A stretch of DNA of 64,000 nucleotides from Myxococcota bacterium. GTDB taxonomy: Bacteria; Myxococcota_A; UBA9160; SMWR01. Positions within the stretch are counted from its first letter, which is position 1; each line of letters starts with the position of its first letter. This document shows, piece after piece, positions 42,127-50,784 of this stretch. The stretch covers positions 115,888-179,887 of the forward strand of contig JAKVBI010000017.1 of assembly GCA_022447545.1 (NCBI GenBank). Reading direction: 5' to 3'. The notes beneath the pieces were generated by a model. That model saw nothing but the letters and a program-made list of their open reading frames with translations. It made no database searches and was not told where the DNA came from. Position numbers and translations under genes: made by a program.

Positions 42127-43230
42127 TTGGAAGCACTCGTGATTGGTGGGACGGGTCCGACGGGACCTCATGTGGTCTCAGGTCTGATCCAGCGGGGGTA
42201 CCGCGTTTCGATTCTCCACACCGGAACGCATGAGGTCGACGTTTTACCCGAAGACGTCGAACACATACACACCGATCCTTTTTCAGTGAACGCGGTTCGA
42301 GAGGCTCTGGGCGACCGTGAATTCGACCTGGTAATCGTCAATTACGGCCGACTGAGAGATCTGGCTGAGTTTCTTTCTGGACGGGTCGGTCGCTTTGTTT
42401 CAGTGGGCGGTGTCCCGGTTTACCGCGGTTATGGAAGCTCCGACGCGGTTTGGCCTCGGGGTATGCCAGTTCCCACCCGTGAGGATGCCGAACTGGCCGG
42501 TCCCGAAGAGAATCCCCACGTTCGAAAGATTCCGCTCGCCGAGCAGTCGGTCTTCGAGTTTCATCCAGGTGCTACCCATTTTCGGTACCCACTCATCTAC
42601 GGTCCTCGTCAGCACATTCCGCGAGAATGGTTGGTGGTCCGCCGCATTCTCGATCGTCGGCCCTTTCTCATACTTCCCGATGGTGGACTGACACTGCGTT
42701 CCTGCGCATATGCTGAAAACGCGGCGCATGCGGTTTTGTTGGCAGTGGACCAGCCAGAAGTGGCCGAGGGCCGTATCTACAATGTGGGTGATGAGCAGAC
42801 TCCGAGCCTGAGGCAACTCGTTGAGATCATCTCCCAGGCGCTGGAGTACAGTTGGGAAATCATTGAACTTCCCGCCGATCTCGCTGTGACTGCGAGGCCT
42901 CTGTTGATGACAACGGATTCCCACCATCTCGTCACGGATGTGGGCCGCTTGGTTCACGAATTGGGCTATCGGGACCGGGTTTCCATGGTCGATGCAATCT
43001 CGCTCACGGCAAGATGGCTCGTCGAGAATCCTGTCGTTCGCGGGGGGAGTGCCGAACAATCAATGCAGGATCGGTTCGATTACGCGGCCGAAGATGCTCT
43101 GGTTGAAGCTTGGCGGACTGCTCGATCAGAGGTCGAAGGAATTGCTCGGAATTTGGATCCCGGATACCGAGCTCACTATGCGAGAGACGCATCGACCCGC
43201 GTCCCTCGGCTTGGGACGCGGGTCGAGTGA
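42127..43230 (+). CDS. NAD-dependent epimerase/dehydratase-family protein
   Basis: 367 residues. The TTG at 42127, six bases after the ATPase stop, is the only start that keeps the N-terminal strand EALVIGGTGPTGPHVV (the GxxGxxG nucleotide site). FDLVIVNYGRLRDLAEFLSG, GRFVSVGGVPVYRG and HFRYPLIYGPRQHIPREWLV follow the atypical extended SDR pattern. The usual YxxxK is not obvious: EQSVFEFHPGATHFRYP occupies its place, so redox activity is uncertain. INVGDEQTPSLRQLVEI-like residues (IYNVGDEQTPSLRQLVEIIS) near 220-240 are normal for the family. It is the likely last gene of the exporter operon and may modify the cargo. Confidence 0.82.
   Translation: MEALVIGGTGPTGPHVVSGLIQRGYRVSILHTGTHEVDVLPEDVEHIHTDPFSVNAVREALGDREFDLVIVNYGRLRDLAEFLSGRVGRFVSVGGVPVYRGYGSSDAVWPRGMPVPTREDAELAGPEENPHVRKIPLAEQSVFEFHPGATHFRYPLIYGPRQHIPREWLVVRRILDRRPFLILPDGGLTLRSCAYAENAAHAVLLAVDQPEVAEGRIYNVGDEQTPSLRQLVEIISQALEYSWEIIELPADLAVTARPLLMTTDSHHLVTDVGRLVHELGYRDRVSMVDAISLTARWLVENPVVRGGSAEQSMQDRFDYAAEDALVEAWRTARSEVEGIARNLDPGYRAHYARDASTRVPRLGTRVE
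43192..43226. repeat. Strong perfect hairpin at the epimerase 3' end
   Basis: TCGACCCGCGTCCC (43192-43205) and GGGACGCGGGTCGA (43213-43226) are perfect 14-base complements around a seven-base loop TCGGCTT. The structure lies in the last codons of the epimerase gene, ending two bases before its TGA, between two convergent genes (stop codons at 43230 and 43250). No T-tract follows on either strand, so it may block or stabilise convergent transcripts rather than act as a standard terminator. Confidence 0.75.
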
Positions 43231-43249
43231 TGAATCGCGCTACTGGCGG

Positions 43250-44416
43250 TCAGGCGGCTGGCGTTTCAGTGATGTCGGCATCGAGGTCGAGTCCGTAGTA
43301 GCGGGCCGGGTTTTCCAGAAGCATCTGCCGAGAGCACGATTCCGGAGCGCCGTCGAAGGATTCATCCAGGAATTCGCGCGTGTTCGGATACGAACCGACG
43401 GAGTGAGGGAAGTCGGATCCGAACATCAGACGGTCGAAGGGTAGATGGTCGCGCATGGAAATCGCTCTGGGGTCTCGGATGATTCCAAACCAACAATGAT
43501 CCAGCACGTATTCGCTGGGCATGCGCTCAAGCTTGCGATCGAAGGGGCCTCGGAAGATCTCGTAGTTGTCGTCGAGAACGAAGAGCGCCCATGGGAGCCA
43601 GCTGGCATTGGTCTCGGCGAAGTAGAACTCGATTTCGGGGAAGCGGTCAAAGACGCCCGCCACAATCAGTTGAGACATGGTGTAGACCGGTGGGATTCCT
43701 GCGATCCTCTGGACGAGGGTCGCTGCAAAAGGGTCCCCCGATGCTCCGAGGCCTACGAAATCCAGAGCGGGTGACATTTGACCAAAGCCGAAGTGTGGAG
43801 AGAGCTTGATGCCCAACTCCATCCCGCGCTTCCAGAATTCGTCGTCTTCGGGAGCTGCAAATCCCGACCCATTGGGAAATTGGTGGAAAGAGACGGTACG
43901 CAGGCCTTCCGAGGCAACGAATTCGAGTTCCGCGATTGCGTCTTCGACACCGGTTACCGGGATTACGGCGTTTCCGATCAAGCGATCGGGGGCGACGGAG
44001 CAGTAGTCGCGGGAGAGGAAGGTGTTGTACGCGCGGATCAATGCACGATAAGCGTCTTTGTCAGAGATGGTATCGATGAGGCGAGCCGCGAAGATGGGCG
44101 GGAAAAGAACTTCGGCGTCGATTCCATCGCGATCTTGTTCGCGCAGGCGTTGCGCGCTGTCACCGGCGCCTTCTGCTGGGCTTCCATCTTCGTTGAAGTA
44201 GCTTCCGCCTTTGACTTTGACGGCTCCCCCGCCGGTGATGTTCTGGCCGTTGGGAACGAGCTGTTGTCCTTCGATCAGCCAGGCCTCTCCACCGTCTCGC
44301 AGATGGATCAGTTGCGGAGCGTAGGGGTGAAACTCCTCAGGAAGGTGTCGAATCCAGGAATCGGGGGGGGTCTCGACGTGTCCGTCCCCAGAGATGACCT
44401 GATACTTACGTCCCAT
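43250..44416 (-). CDS. Amidohydrolase family 2 (ACMSD-like) metal-dependent hydrolase
   Basis: 388 residues. VISGDGHVETPPDSWIRHLP at the N-terminus carries the first metal-binding motif in the GDGHVETP form. EVLFPPIFAARLIDTISDKD (about 98-117), LSPHFGFGQMSPALDFVGLG (about 200-220, His metal ligand), FYFAETNASWLPWALFVLDD (about 262-281) and LMFGSDFPHSVGSYPNTREF (about 335-354, the metal Asp) match the family order. It is more divergent from the amidohydrolases at 5796 and 63618 than those are from each other. AAGGAAG precedes the ATG. It is divergent from the thiolase-like gene across a 204-base gap. Confidence 0.85.
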   Translation of the reverse strand: MGRKYQVISGDGHVETPPDSWIRHLPEEFHPYAPQLIHLRDGGEAWLIEGQQLVPNGQNITGGGAVKVKGGSYFNEDGSPAEGAGDSAQRLREQDRDGIDAEVLFPPIFAARLIDTISDKDAYRALIRAYNTFLSRDYCSVAPDRLIGNAVIPVTGVEDAIAELEFVASEGLRTVSFHQFPNGSGFAAPEDDEFWKRGMELGIKLSPHFGFGQMSPALDFVGLGASGDPFAATLVQRIAGIPPVYTMSQLIVAGVFDRFPEIEFYFAETNASWLPWALFVLDDNYEIFRGPFDRKLERMPSEYVLDHCWFGIIRDPRAISMRDHLPFDRLMFGSDFPHSVGSYPNTREFLDESFDGAPESCSRQMLLENPARYYGLDLDADITETPAA

Positions 44417-44620
44417 GGTTGAACTTCCTTTGAGGGTTGGAGTTTGGGTTAGCTTGCTTCTTCACGGGGGGCGCTGTCAACCATTGGGAGGGCGGGGTGG
44501 GGCCGGAGTCGAGTCCGGTTCGCGAGGAAGGTGCCTCGGTTGTGTGGAAGCCCATGCGGACCGAGCCAGGCACATGCGTGATAGGATCGACCGGTCGGAT
44601 GATCTGAAAGTGGAGGATTT

Positions 44621-45868
44621 GTGAGCGTTTCGAGTGACGATGCAACTCCCAGGCACCTGCGTGACAAATACGCGATCGTAGGGGTGGGTGAAACGCCGTA
44701 TTTGCGATTTGGCGGACGTACCACGCGGCAGATGGGTGTGGAAGCCGTGCGTAATGCCATGGCAGATGCAGGGCTTGGGAAGGATGATGTGGACGGAATG
44801 TTGTCCTATTCCGTCATGGATTCGACGATGTCTCCGGTGATTGGATCCGATTTAGGGCTGCGCCTTAATTTCTACATGGACGTGATTGGAGGGGGCTCCA
44901 GCACCGAAGCCATACTCGGTCTCGCCATAGGCGCGATCGAGACCGGAATGTGCAAAACCGTGGCATTGTTCCGATCCATGAATGGCGCGACGGGAGTTCG
45001 GATGGGAGGAACGGGTCGGGGAGCTCCAAGGATATCGAGTGAGCAGCTTTTTGGTGCTCCCTATGGATACACCAGCCCCGCCCAGTATTTTTCTCCCACC
45101 TTCATGCGTCACATGTACGAGTATGGGACGACGGCCGAGCAGGTCGCTCATGTGAAGGTGTTTCATTCCTGGGGGGCCTCCTGCAACCCGAAGGCGGTCT
45201 ACTCCCATCGTGTGACGGTGGAAGACGTGATTGAGAGCCGCCCAATCACACGACCGTTGCATCTGCTTGATTGTTGCGTGGAAACCGACAATGCAACCTG
45301 CATCATCGTGACGACTGCTGAGCGAGCTGCGGACCTTCGGCAGAGGCCGGCTCGGGTGCTCTCAGTGGTAGGGCGATGCAGCAAGCCTAGGATGGACGAC
45401 CACTATCAGGCGGGTCCGATCACTCGGGTGGCAGGGCACTACGCCAAAGAGATTCTCTGGCCCAATGCCGGAGTTGGGCCCGAGGATGTGGATGTCACAG
45501 GCTCTTATGATGCCTTTACCTTTACGACCTTGTTGCAACTCGAGGACTACGGATTCTGCAAGAAGGGAGAAGGGGGCGATTACGTCAGTGATGGGACGAT
45601 CGGACTGGGAGGTCGTCGGCCCAACAACACCAGTGGTGGGCACCTCTGTGAGGGATACACCCATGGAATGAGCATGGTGATCGAAAATGTTCGTCAATTG
45701 CGGGGAGAGGTCGATGACTACTGCCCTGTCGATAGCCGCGGTATCAGGCAGCACACCTACGATTATTCTGCAGGTGGATGCCGCCAGGTTCGAGATGCTG
45801 AAGTGACGGCGAATCTGGGATGGGCGACTCCGGGAACGGGCTCGGCGCTCGTGATGAGGAGGGGGTGA
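44621..45868 (+). CDS. Thiolase-like protein (Ltp2/lipid-transfer type, no nucleophilic Cys)
   Basis: 415 residues from GTG 44621 after GGAGG. YAIVGVGETPYLRFGGRTTR and AVRNAMADAGLGKDDVDGML open the thiolase fold. At the site of the thiolase nucleophile Cys it reads DVIGGGSSTEAILGLAIGAI (about 88-107), without cysteine. VDVTGSYDAFTFTTLLQLED contains a Tyr in the position used by Ltp2-type retro-aldolases, and SGGHLCEGYTHGMSMVIENV replaces the GHPxGxSG motif. These features fit the Ltp2/SCPx-like non-thiolytic group, which cleaves C17 steroid side-chain CoA esters with a DUF35 partner. The next gene, overlapping by TGATG, is a DUF35 protein, which supports the call. Confidence 0.85.
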   Translation: MSVSSDDATPRHLRDKYAIVGVGETPYLRFGGRTTRQMGVEAVRNAMADAGLGKDDVDGMLSYSVMDSTMSPVIGSDLGLRLNFYMDVIGGGSSTEAILGLAIGAIETGMCKTVALFRSMNGATGVRMGGTGRGAPRISSEQLFGAPYGYTSPAQYFSPTFMRHMYEYGTTAEQVAHVKVFHSWGASCNPKAVYSHRVTVEDVIESRPITRPLHLLDCCVETDNATCIIVTTAERAADLRQRPARVLSVVGRCSKPRMDDHYQAGPITRVAGHYAKEILWPNAGVGPEDVDVTGSYDAFTFTTLLQLEDYGFCKKGEGGDYVSDGTIGLGGRRPNNTSGGHLCEGYTHGMSMVIENVRQLRGEVDDYCPVDSRGIRQHTYDYSAGGCRQVRDAEVTANLGWATPGTGSALVMRRG

Positions 45869-46395
45869 TGCCGCTTCAGGGTGAATACCTCGGAATGGAA
45901 CTGTTCGTTCCCGACGAGGGGGTGGAACACAAGAAATTCTTCGAGTATTGCGGCCGGGGTGATTTTCGACTTCAGCGTTGGAAGAGCAATGGTCTTCTGT
46001 CCTATCCGCCGTCTACCGGAAATCCTTGGGATGGGACGACGGAACACGATTGGGAGTCCGTGGAAGCGAAGGGCAACGTGATGTCCTATGTCGAGGTCCC
46101 GCATGCGATCATCCCAGCGTTGCGAGAGCACTCACCGTATCTGGTGCTTCTGGTGGAACTCGACGTGCAGCGCGGAGAGCCTAGTGAACACGAAGCTCTG
46201 CGAGTCATCGGGAATCTCGTGACCCCGGACGGGGATCTGGCACCACCGGATCTGGTGGATCGTGTGGGAATCGGTTCGCGCGTGAGAATGGTCTTTCGGA
46301 GGGTAGGAGAGGGGTTCGCTCTTCCGCAGTGGACGCTGGACGAGACTGCGGATCAACCCAAACCGTGGCGCTACGTAGAAGGTTCTGGGCCCTGA
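45868..46395 (+). CDS. DUF35/OB-fold partner protein of the thiolase, zinc ribbon lost
   Basis: 175 residues from ATG 45868, overlapping the thiolase stop. HKKFFEYCGRGDFRLQRWKS (about 24-43) and NGLLSYPPSTGNPW align with the DUF35 rubredoxin-like segment (FRLQRCxxCGRxxYPPRxxCP), but all four zinc cysteines are missing: Trp, Asn, Gly and Trp-type residues stand in. The OB-fold follows: WESVEAKGNVMSYVEVPHAI, PYLVLLVELDVQRGEPSEHE, VDRVGIGSRVRMVFRRVGEG. Such proteins bind acyl-CoA channels of Ltp2-like aldolases (ChsH2 C-terminal domain). Tight overlap implies a 1:1 complex with the thiolase-like protein. Confidence 0.78.
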   Translation: MPLQGEYLGMELFVPDEGVEHKKFFEYCGRGDFRLQRWKSNGLLSYPPSTGNPWDGTTEHDWESVEAKGNVMSYVEVPHAIIPALREHSPYLVLLVELDVQRGEPSEHEALRVIGNLVTPDGDLAPPDLVDRVGIGSRVRMVFRRVGEGFALPQWTLDETADQPKPWRYVEGSGP

Positions 46396-46471
46396 TCCCC
46401 AGCATGGGCGTTGAGGGGTGCGAAGCGAGCCTTGAAATCTCCAGGAAGAAGGTGCGTGAGCCAGGTTTTGA

Positions 46472-47239
46472 ATGAAGTTTCTTCTCGTTTCAGATCTCCA
46501 CTATGAATTGAGGCAATACGACTGGCTCCACAGTGTGGCTGCTGATTTCGATACCGTCGTGATTGCTGGCGACCATCTCGATATTGTGTCCGTCGTGCCC
46601 GTTCGGGCACAGAGGGTGGTTGTGTTGAACCACCTGAAACGCTTGAACATCGAGACCCGCGTGCTTACCTCATCGGGGAATCACGATCTGGACGGGCGAA
46701 ACTCGGCAGGTGAGAAGACCGCTCGTTGGATGTCTGAGGTTCGAAGGGCGGGAATTCCCTGCGACGGGGATCGCTTGGATATTCAAGGGGCGATGGTGTC
46801 AATTTGCCCGTGGTGGGATGGTCCCTTCGCTCGAGAGGAGATCGGTAGGCAGCTCGCTGCGGACGCGGATCGCCGAACGGGTCCCTGGATATGGGTCTAT
46901 CACGCACCCCCCTCGAATTCTCCCACCAGTTGGGCGGGGAAGCGCCACTACGGTGATGACGCGCTGGTGGAATGGATTGATCGATTTCAGCCCGATGGTG
47001 TGTTGTGTGGTCACATTCATCAGTCGCCGTTTCGGAAAGAGGGCTCGTGGGTGGATCGGTTGGGTTCGACCTGGGTGTTCAATGCTGGGAAGCAGATTGG
47101 GCCGGTCCCAGCCCACATCGTGTTTGACAGTGACACCGGGCTGGTCTCCTGGCATTCGTTGGCGGGTTCGGAGTACGTGGATCTATCTGCCCCACCCTCC
47201 GACTGTCAGCCGCGCGAGTGGACGGCGTTGAGTCAGTAG
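46472..47239 (+). CDS. Calcineurin-like metallophosphoesterase
   Basis: 255 residues. The five metallophosphoesterase motifs are present: LLVSDLHYELRQYDWL (D-x-H, about 4-19), VVIAGDHLDIVSVV (GD, about 30-43), LTSSGNHDLDGRNS (GNHD, about 66-79), WVYHAPPSNSP (H, about 145) and GVLCGHIHQSPFRKEG (GHxH, about 178-193). Substrates in the family range from nucleotides to phosphoproteins and cannot be chosen here. Its last seven bases overlap the 3' end of the convergent cyclic-nucleotide-fold gene. A cAMP/cGMP phosphodiesterase role would suit the context but is only a guess. Confidence 0.88.
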   Translation: MKFLLVSDLHYELRQYDWLHSVAADFDTVVIAGDHLDIVSVVPVRAQRVVVLNHLKRLNIETRVLTSSGNHDLDGRNSAGEKTARWMSEVRRAGIPCDGDRLDIQGAMVSICPWWDGPFAREEIGRQLAADADRRTGPWIWVYHAPPSNSPTSWAGKRHYGDDALVEWIDRFQPDGVLCGHIHQSPFRKEGSWVDRLGSTWVFNAGKQIGPVPAHIVFDSDTGLVSWHSLAGSEYVDLSAPPSDCQPREWTALSQ

Positions 47240-47727
47240 TTGGGTTCGCGCTCGCGGTCGGAGCCGGCTTCCGTGGAACCGTCGTCCTGGTGGTGGACGA
47301 AAGTTTCCAAGACCTCGTCGACCATGGCCAGGCTGGCATCGTGATCGGCGTACTGTCGTTTGATGTCGGCTAGATAGGTGGTCGCCATGTACAAGCGGCG
47401 CGCGAGGAGCCGACCCACCACCAGAGAGGCTTCTGGGTGGTCTCGCAGGAAACTCTCGCCGTCGTCGGCGACGAAACAACTACTGGTTTCGATGGCTCTC
47501 ACTGATGCCGAATGGGTCGTTCCGAGAAGCACCGAGATCTCTCCGACTACCGAGCCGGGTTCGGTCAGTACCGCGATTGAGATGTCGTCCCCTTTGACGA
47601 CCTCGAGAGAACCGCGCGAGAGGAAGTAAAGGCGTCCCTGGGATGATTCGCCTTCCTCCACCAGGTTTTCCCCTGGGGCGAGTTCGCGGAGGGGGAGTCC
47701 AGCACAGAAGGTGAGGTCGATGGGCAC
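47233..47727 (-). CDS. Cyclic nucleotide-binding-fold (cNMP) protein without DNA-binding domain
   Basis: 164 residues. LPLRELAPGENLVEEGESSQ, LYFLSRGSLEVVKGD, GSVVGEISVLLGTTHSASVR (about 58-77) and AIETSSCFVADDGESFLRDH are the beta-roll of a Crp/PKA-type cyclic-nucleotide domain. The phosphate-binding cassette has the GE but His replaces the Arg of the consensus RxA, so canonical cAMP binding is doubtful. After the domain there is only a helical tail (ARRLYMATTYLADIKRQYAD), with no helix-turn-helix, so it is a stand-alone regulator or partner subunit. It starts at GTG 47727 without a strong ribosome site and overlaps the phosphoesterase 3' end. Confidence 0.82.
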   Translation of the reverse strand: MPIDLTFCAGLPLRELAPGENLVEEGESSQGRLYFLSRGSLEVVKGDDISIAVLTEPGSVVGEISVLLGTTHSASVRAIETSSCFVADDGESFLRDHPEASLVVGRLLARRLYMATTYLADIKRQYADHDASLAMVDEVLETFVHHQDDGSTEAGSDREREPNY

Positions 47728-48020
47728 GCTGTGGGTATAGCGTCTCCAGGGGGGCGAGTCACCGCAGCCATGGGGCGGCCTTCTGTCGCTTCAGTTCACG
47801 AGTTTTCACATTTCTACGACGCGAGTTCAACATCGGTACTGACGCCCAATCGTACCTTTCAGACGAAGGGACTGGGTACGTCGACTCGACGCACGTCAGG
47901 CGCTACAGTGCCAGCCGATCGAAGGCAGCCGAGCCGGCCGTTGGTGAGACCACCGATACGATCGTTATTCGTAACACTCGTGATACCAGCGACAACAGCG
48001 ACATCAGTGGGTTTGAGAAC

Positions 48021-49259
48021 GTGAAGATCACAGATTTGAGAGGACGGACCGTCGGAATGTGCGTTTCCGGCGGACTCGACAGCAAAACCATCACCAAAAA
48101 ACTCGTCGAAGAGGGCGTGAAGGTGGTTTGCTTCTCCGCGGATCTGGGCCAGCCAGACGAGCCGGACATCGGGAACATCGCGAAAAAGATGGAACCGTGT
48201 GGTGCAGAGACAGTTCTCGTGGACCTGAAACCTCAGATCGCCGACGCCTGTCTGGAAGTCGTGAAGGCGGACGCTCGCTATGACGGTGGATATTGGAACA
48301 CCACAGGGATCGGGCGGGCAGTGACGGTGAAGGGCCTCATCGGGGCTATGAAGGAGCGGGGCATCGAGGTGCTCGCTCACGGCGCCACAGGTCGAGGCAA
48401 CGATCAAATGCGATTCGAGCGCTACACGCGTTCGCTCGCGCCCGAGATGGATGTCTATGCTCCCTGGCGGGACCCCAATCTCCTAGAGGAGTTTCCGGGG
48501 CGAACGGAGATGGCGAATTACCTTTCCCAGTTCGGAATTCCGGCGGTCGTGGGAATGAAGAAACGGTACTCGACGGACGCGAACATGGCGGGGCTGTCCC
48601 ACGAGGCCGAGGATCTCGAGAGTCTCGAGACGCCTTGTGTGATCGTCGATCCGACCATGGGTGTTTGGCCGCAAGAGGCGCCCGAGAAAGAAGAGAGCGT
48701 CGTGATTCAGTATGCGGCTGGACGGCCGGTCGAGATCAACGGAGAGCCCGTGGACAGTGTCCACGCCATGATGCTCGCCAATGAGATCGGGGGAAGGAAC
48801 GGCGTCGGGATGAAGAATGCGCTGGAGAATCGGATCATCGGAACGAAGGGGCGAGGGGTCTATGAGTCTCCAGGGATGGAGCTTTTGAGTCAGGGGCTCC
48901 AGCACATTCTTCAGGCCACATTGGATCGGCGATCTCGGAGCCTGTATGCATCCATGGGGTCGTTCATTGCGGAACAGATCTATGATGGCCGTTACTTCGA
49001 TCTGGCAACTCGAGCCGCTAGGTCCAGTATCGATTCGCTGACCGCCAATGCCAACGGTCGAGTGACTCTGAGGCTCTATAAGGGAAATCTTCTGTTCGAG
49101 AGCATGACTGAATTGACGGCTTCGCTTTACAACGAAGCGGACTCGTCCATGGAGGCGAGTGATGGTTTCGACCCGGCGAGCTCGCAGGGCTATGCAGAGA
49201 TTATTTCCGTGGAGGCGCTCGCGTTGGCCAAGGCGGGGCACTTCGAGAGCGAAGCTTGA
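48021..49259 (+). CDS. argG: Argininosuccinate synthase
   Basis: 412 residues. GMCVSGGLDSKTITKKLVEE (about 14-33) holds the ATP-pyrophosphatase P-loop SGGLDS. YWNTTGIGRAVTVKGLIGAM and VLAHGATGRGNDQMRFERYT (about 117-136) bind citrulline and ATP, and APWRDPNLLEEFPGRTEMAN and YSTDANMAGLSHEAEDLES complete the active site. It joins citrulline and aspartate in arginine biosynthesis. No other arg gene is in the window, so it is unlinked. The GTG start has only a weak upstream site. The same frame is open without ATG, GTG or TTG for at least 250 bases upstream. The 293-base gap before it contains a small GTTA-TTCG-TAAC inverted repeat near 47965. Confidence 0.93.
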   Translation: MKITDLRGRTVGMCVSGGLDSKTITKKLVEEGVKVVCFSADLGQPDEPDIGNIAKKMEPCGAETVLVDLKPQIADACLEVVKADARYDGGYWNTTGIGRAVTVKGLIGAMKERGIEVLAHGATGRGNDQMRFERYTRSLAPEMDVYAPWRDPNLLEEFPGRTEMANYLSQFGIPAVVGMKKRYSTDANMAGLSHEAEDLESLETPCVIVDPTMGVWPQEAPEKEESVVIQYAAGRPVEINGEPVDSVHAMMLANEIGGRNGVGMKNALENRIIGTKGRGVYESPGMELLSQGLQHILQATLDRRSRSLYASMGSFIAEQIYDGRYFDLATRAARSSIDSLTANANGRVTLRLYKGNLLFESMTELTASLYNEADSSMEASDGFDPASSQGYAEIISVEALALAKAGHFESEA

Positions 49260-49311
49260 AAGATTGGGTGGGTTCTGCGCGATCGTGTGACGAGGTGCCG
49301 GATCGGTGGGT

Positions 49312-50511
49312 CTATCGAGGCGATCGAACGCCCGGGATCCGACGGGCGGATCCGGGGTTCCTGTTCGCTTGCGATCGGGTCTGATACTTGCGGGGTGTCT
49401 TCCAGGTGAAACTGCAACGGCTGACTTGAACGCCGACGTGTTCGGTGGGGTGGATCGGTCGATTGAAGCCAGAATGCGGGATCACCCAGGGAACCGAAAC
49501 GAGTGCCCAGACGCTACAGGCACACAGCACTCCCCAGAGTCGTCTTTTTGAGCCGGCAGCCCAGACTCCCGCTGCCACGGCCACGGGAATGGCCAAAACC
49601 GACAGACCGCGCAGCAGGGTCACCAGCGTGCGTTGGCCAAACGGAGCCAGCCACAGGTTGTTGAGGTACAGGAGAACCAGGACTGCGCAGAGGACCGCCA
49701 GGGGCCTGCGACAGCGCCAGAGTATGCCAGCACCCGCAACGGCGGCAACCAGCGCGATTGGCCCCGCGAGCGGGAGGATCCAGGGCCAGTTCCTGGGCAG
49801 GATGCGGGTTTCAGTCATGGAGAGGCTGTAACCACCGCGAGAGAAGAGCATGGCTTCGGGGATCGTGCAGCCGGCCTCCGTGTGGGCGAGTACCAGAGGA
49901 ACGGCTCCGAGGCTCCCCACGGCCAGGGCCAGCAGGGCTTTGGGGTCTCTGGAAGCCAGAGCGAGGGTGCCCGCTGCCAGACCGAACAACAGTGCGGAAG
50001 CAGTGTGCACGTAGAAGGTGAGGCCTAACAGCAGGGCCAGGAGGGCGTGACGGCGGCGTAGGACAGCGGAAAGGCCGAACAGCAGGAGCCCATAGCCAAG
50101 GGCTTCCACTCTCGGAAAATTTCGCGCCAGGGACAGCACATAAGGGCTCAGGGCGAAAATCGCGAGGGAGGCATCGGGCAATCTCGCAGCCTGCTGGAAG
50201 GAACGGAAGCCCGCCAGCAGAACCAACGCTCCAAAGATGGCGACCGCCTTCGGGTAAGCGGTCGGCCCCGCCCAGGGGGCGAAGAGAGCTCCCAACCAGT
50301 GGTACATGGGGGCGTATACGTTCGGGAGCCAAGTGCCCTGACGCACGGCGTCGATCAGGTGCAGGTGCGGGACCAGGTCCGCTCCTGCCCAGAGACCTGG
50401 ACGACCCCAGACGAGGGCGAGGTCCAGCCCGACTGCCAGGGCGAGGCAGGTCGAAAGCGCGATGGGAGTGCGGAGGTGCAGGGGAGGGGTACCGTTTTGG
50501 CTGGGATTCAT
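49312..50511 (-). CDS. Polytopic membrane protein, unknown family
   Basis: 399 residues with about nine hydrophobic segments, for example IALSTCLALAVGLDLALVWG, AVAIFGALVLLAGF, LLALLLGLTFYVHTASALLF, LLALAVGSLGAVPLVLA and VLCAVLVLLYLNNLWLAPFG. The loop ADLVPHLHLIDAVRQGTWLP then YAPMYHWLGALFAP resembles the first periplasmic loop of membrane glycosyltransferases of the PMT/ArnT-like GT-C type, but no convincing catalytic DD motif is seen. The last 40 residues are basic and hydrophilic. It is divergent from the ATP-grasp operon. Function not assignable. Confidence 0.7.
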   Translation of the reverse strand: MNPSQNGTPPLHLRTPIALSTCLALAVGLDLALVWGRPGLWAGADLVPHLHLIDAVRQGTWLPNVYAPMYHWLGALFAPWAGPTAYPKAVAIFGALVLLAGFRSFQQAARLPDASLAIFALSPYVLSLARNFPRVEALGYGLLLFGLSAVLRRRHALLALLLGLTFYVHTASALLFGLAAGTLALASRDPKALLALAVGSLGAVPLVLAHTEAGCTIPEAMLFSRGGYSLSMTETRILPRNWPWILPLAGPIALVAAVAGAGILWRCRRPLAVLCAVLVLLYLNNLWLAPFGQRTLVTLLRGLSVLAIPVAVAAGVWAAGSKRRLWGVLCACSVWALVSVPWVIPHSGFNRPIHPTEHVGVQVSRCSFTWKTPRKYQTRSQANRNPGSARRIPGVRSPR

Positions 50512-50784
50512 GGTGGAACGGCCGTCGTTGCCCCAGCGGTATGGGGACGGGTGCGCTGGGAATGGCTCGGCATGTCTCGTTTGAGGATACCGACGCGAGA
50601 CACGGGTTGCCGATACCCCCGAGAGTGGGACCCTCCGCAGGTTGGCTGCTTCCTATCCGTGAACTCGAATGCTGAGAGTCAGTTCTCGTCGAGGATGGGG
50701 CAGTCTCGCGAAGCCGATGTAGAATGCCCACCAGACAACGAGGGTCTCACGACTTGATTGGGGGGACCCGCTGGAGGCCTTGCG

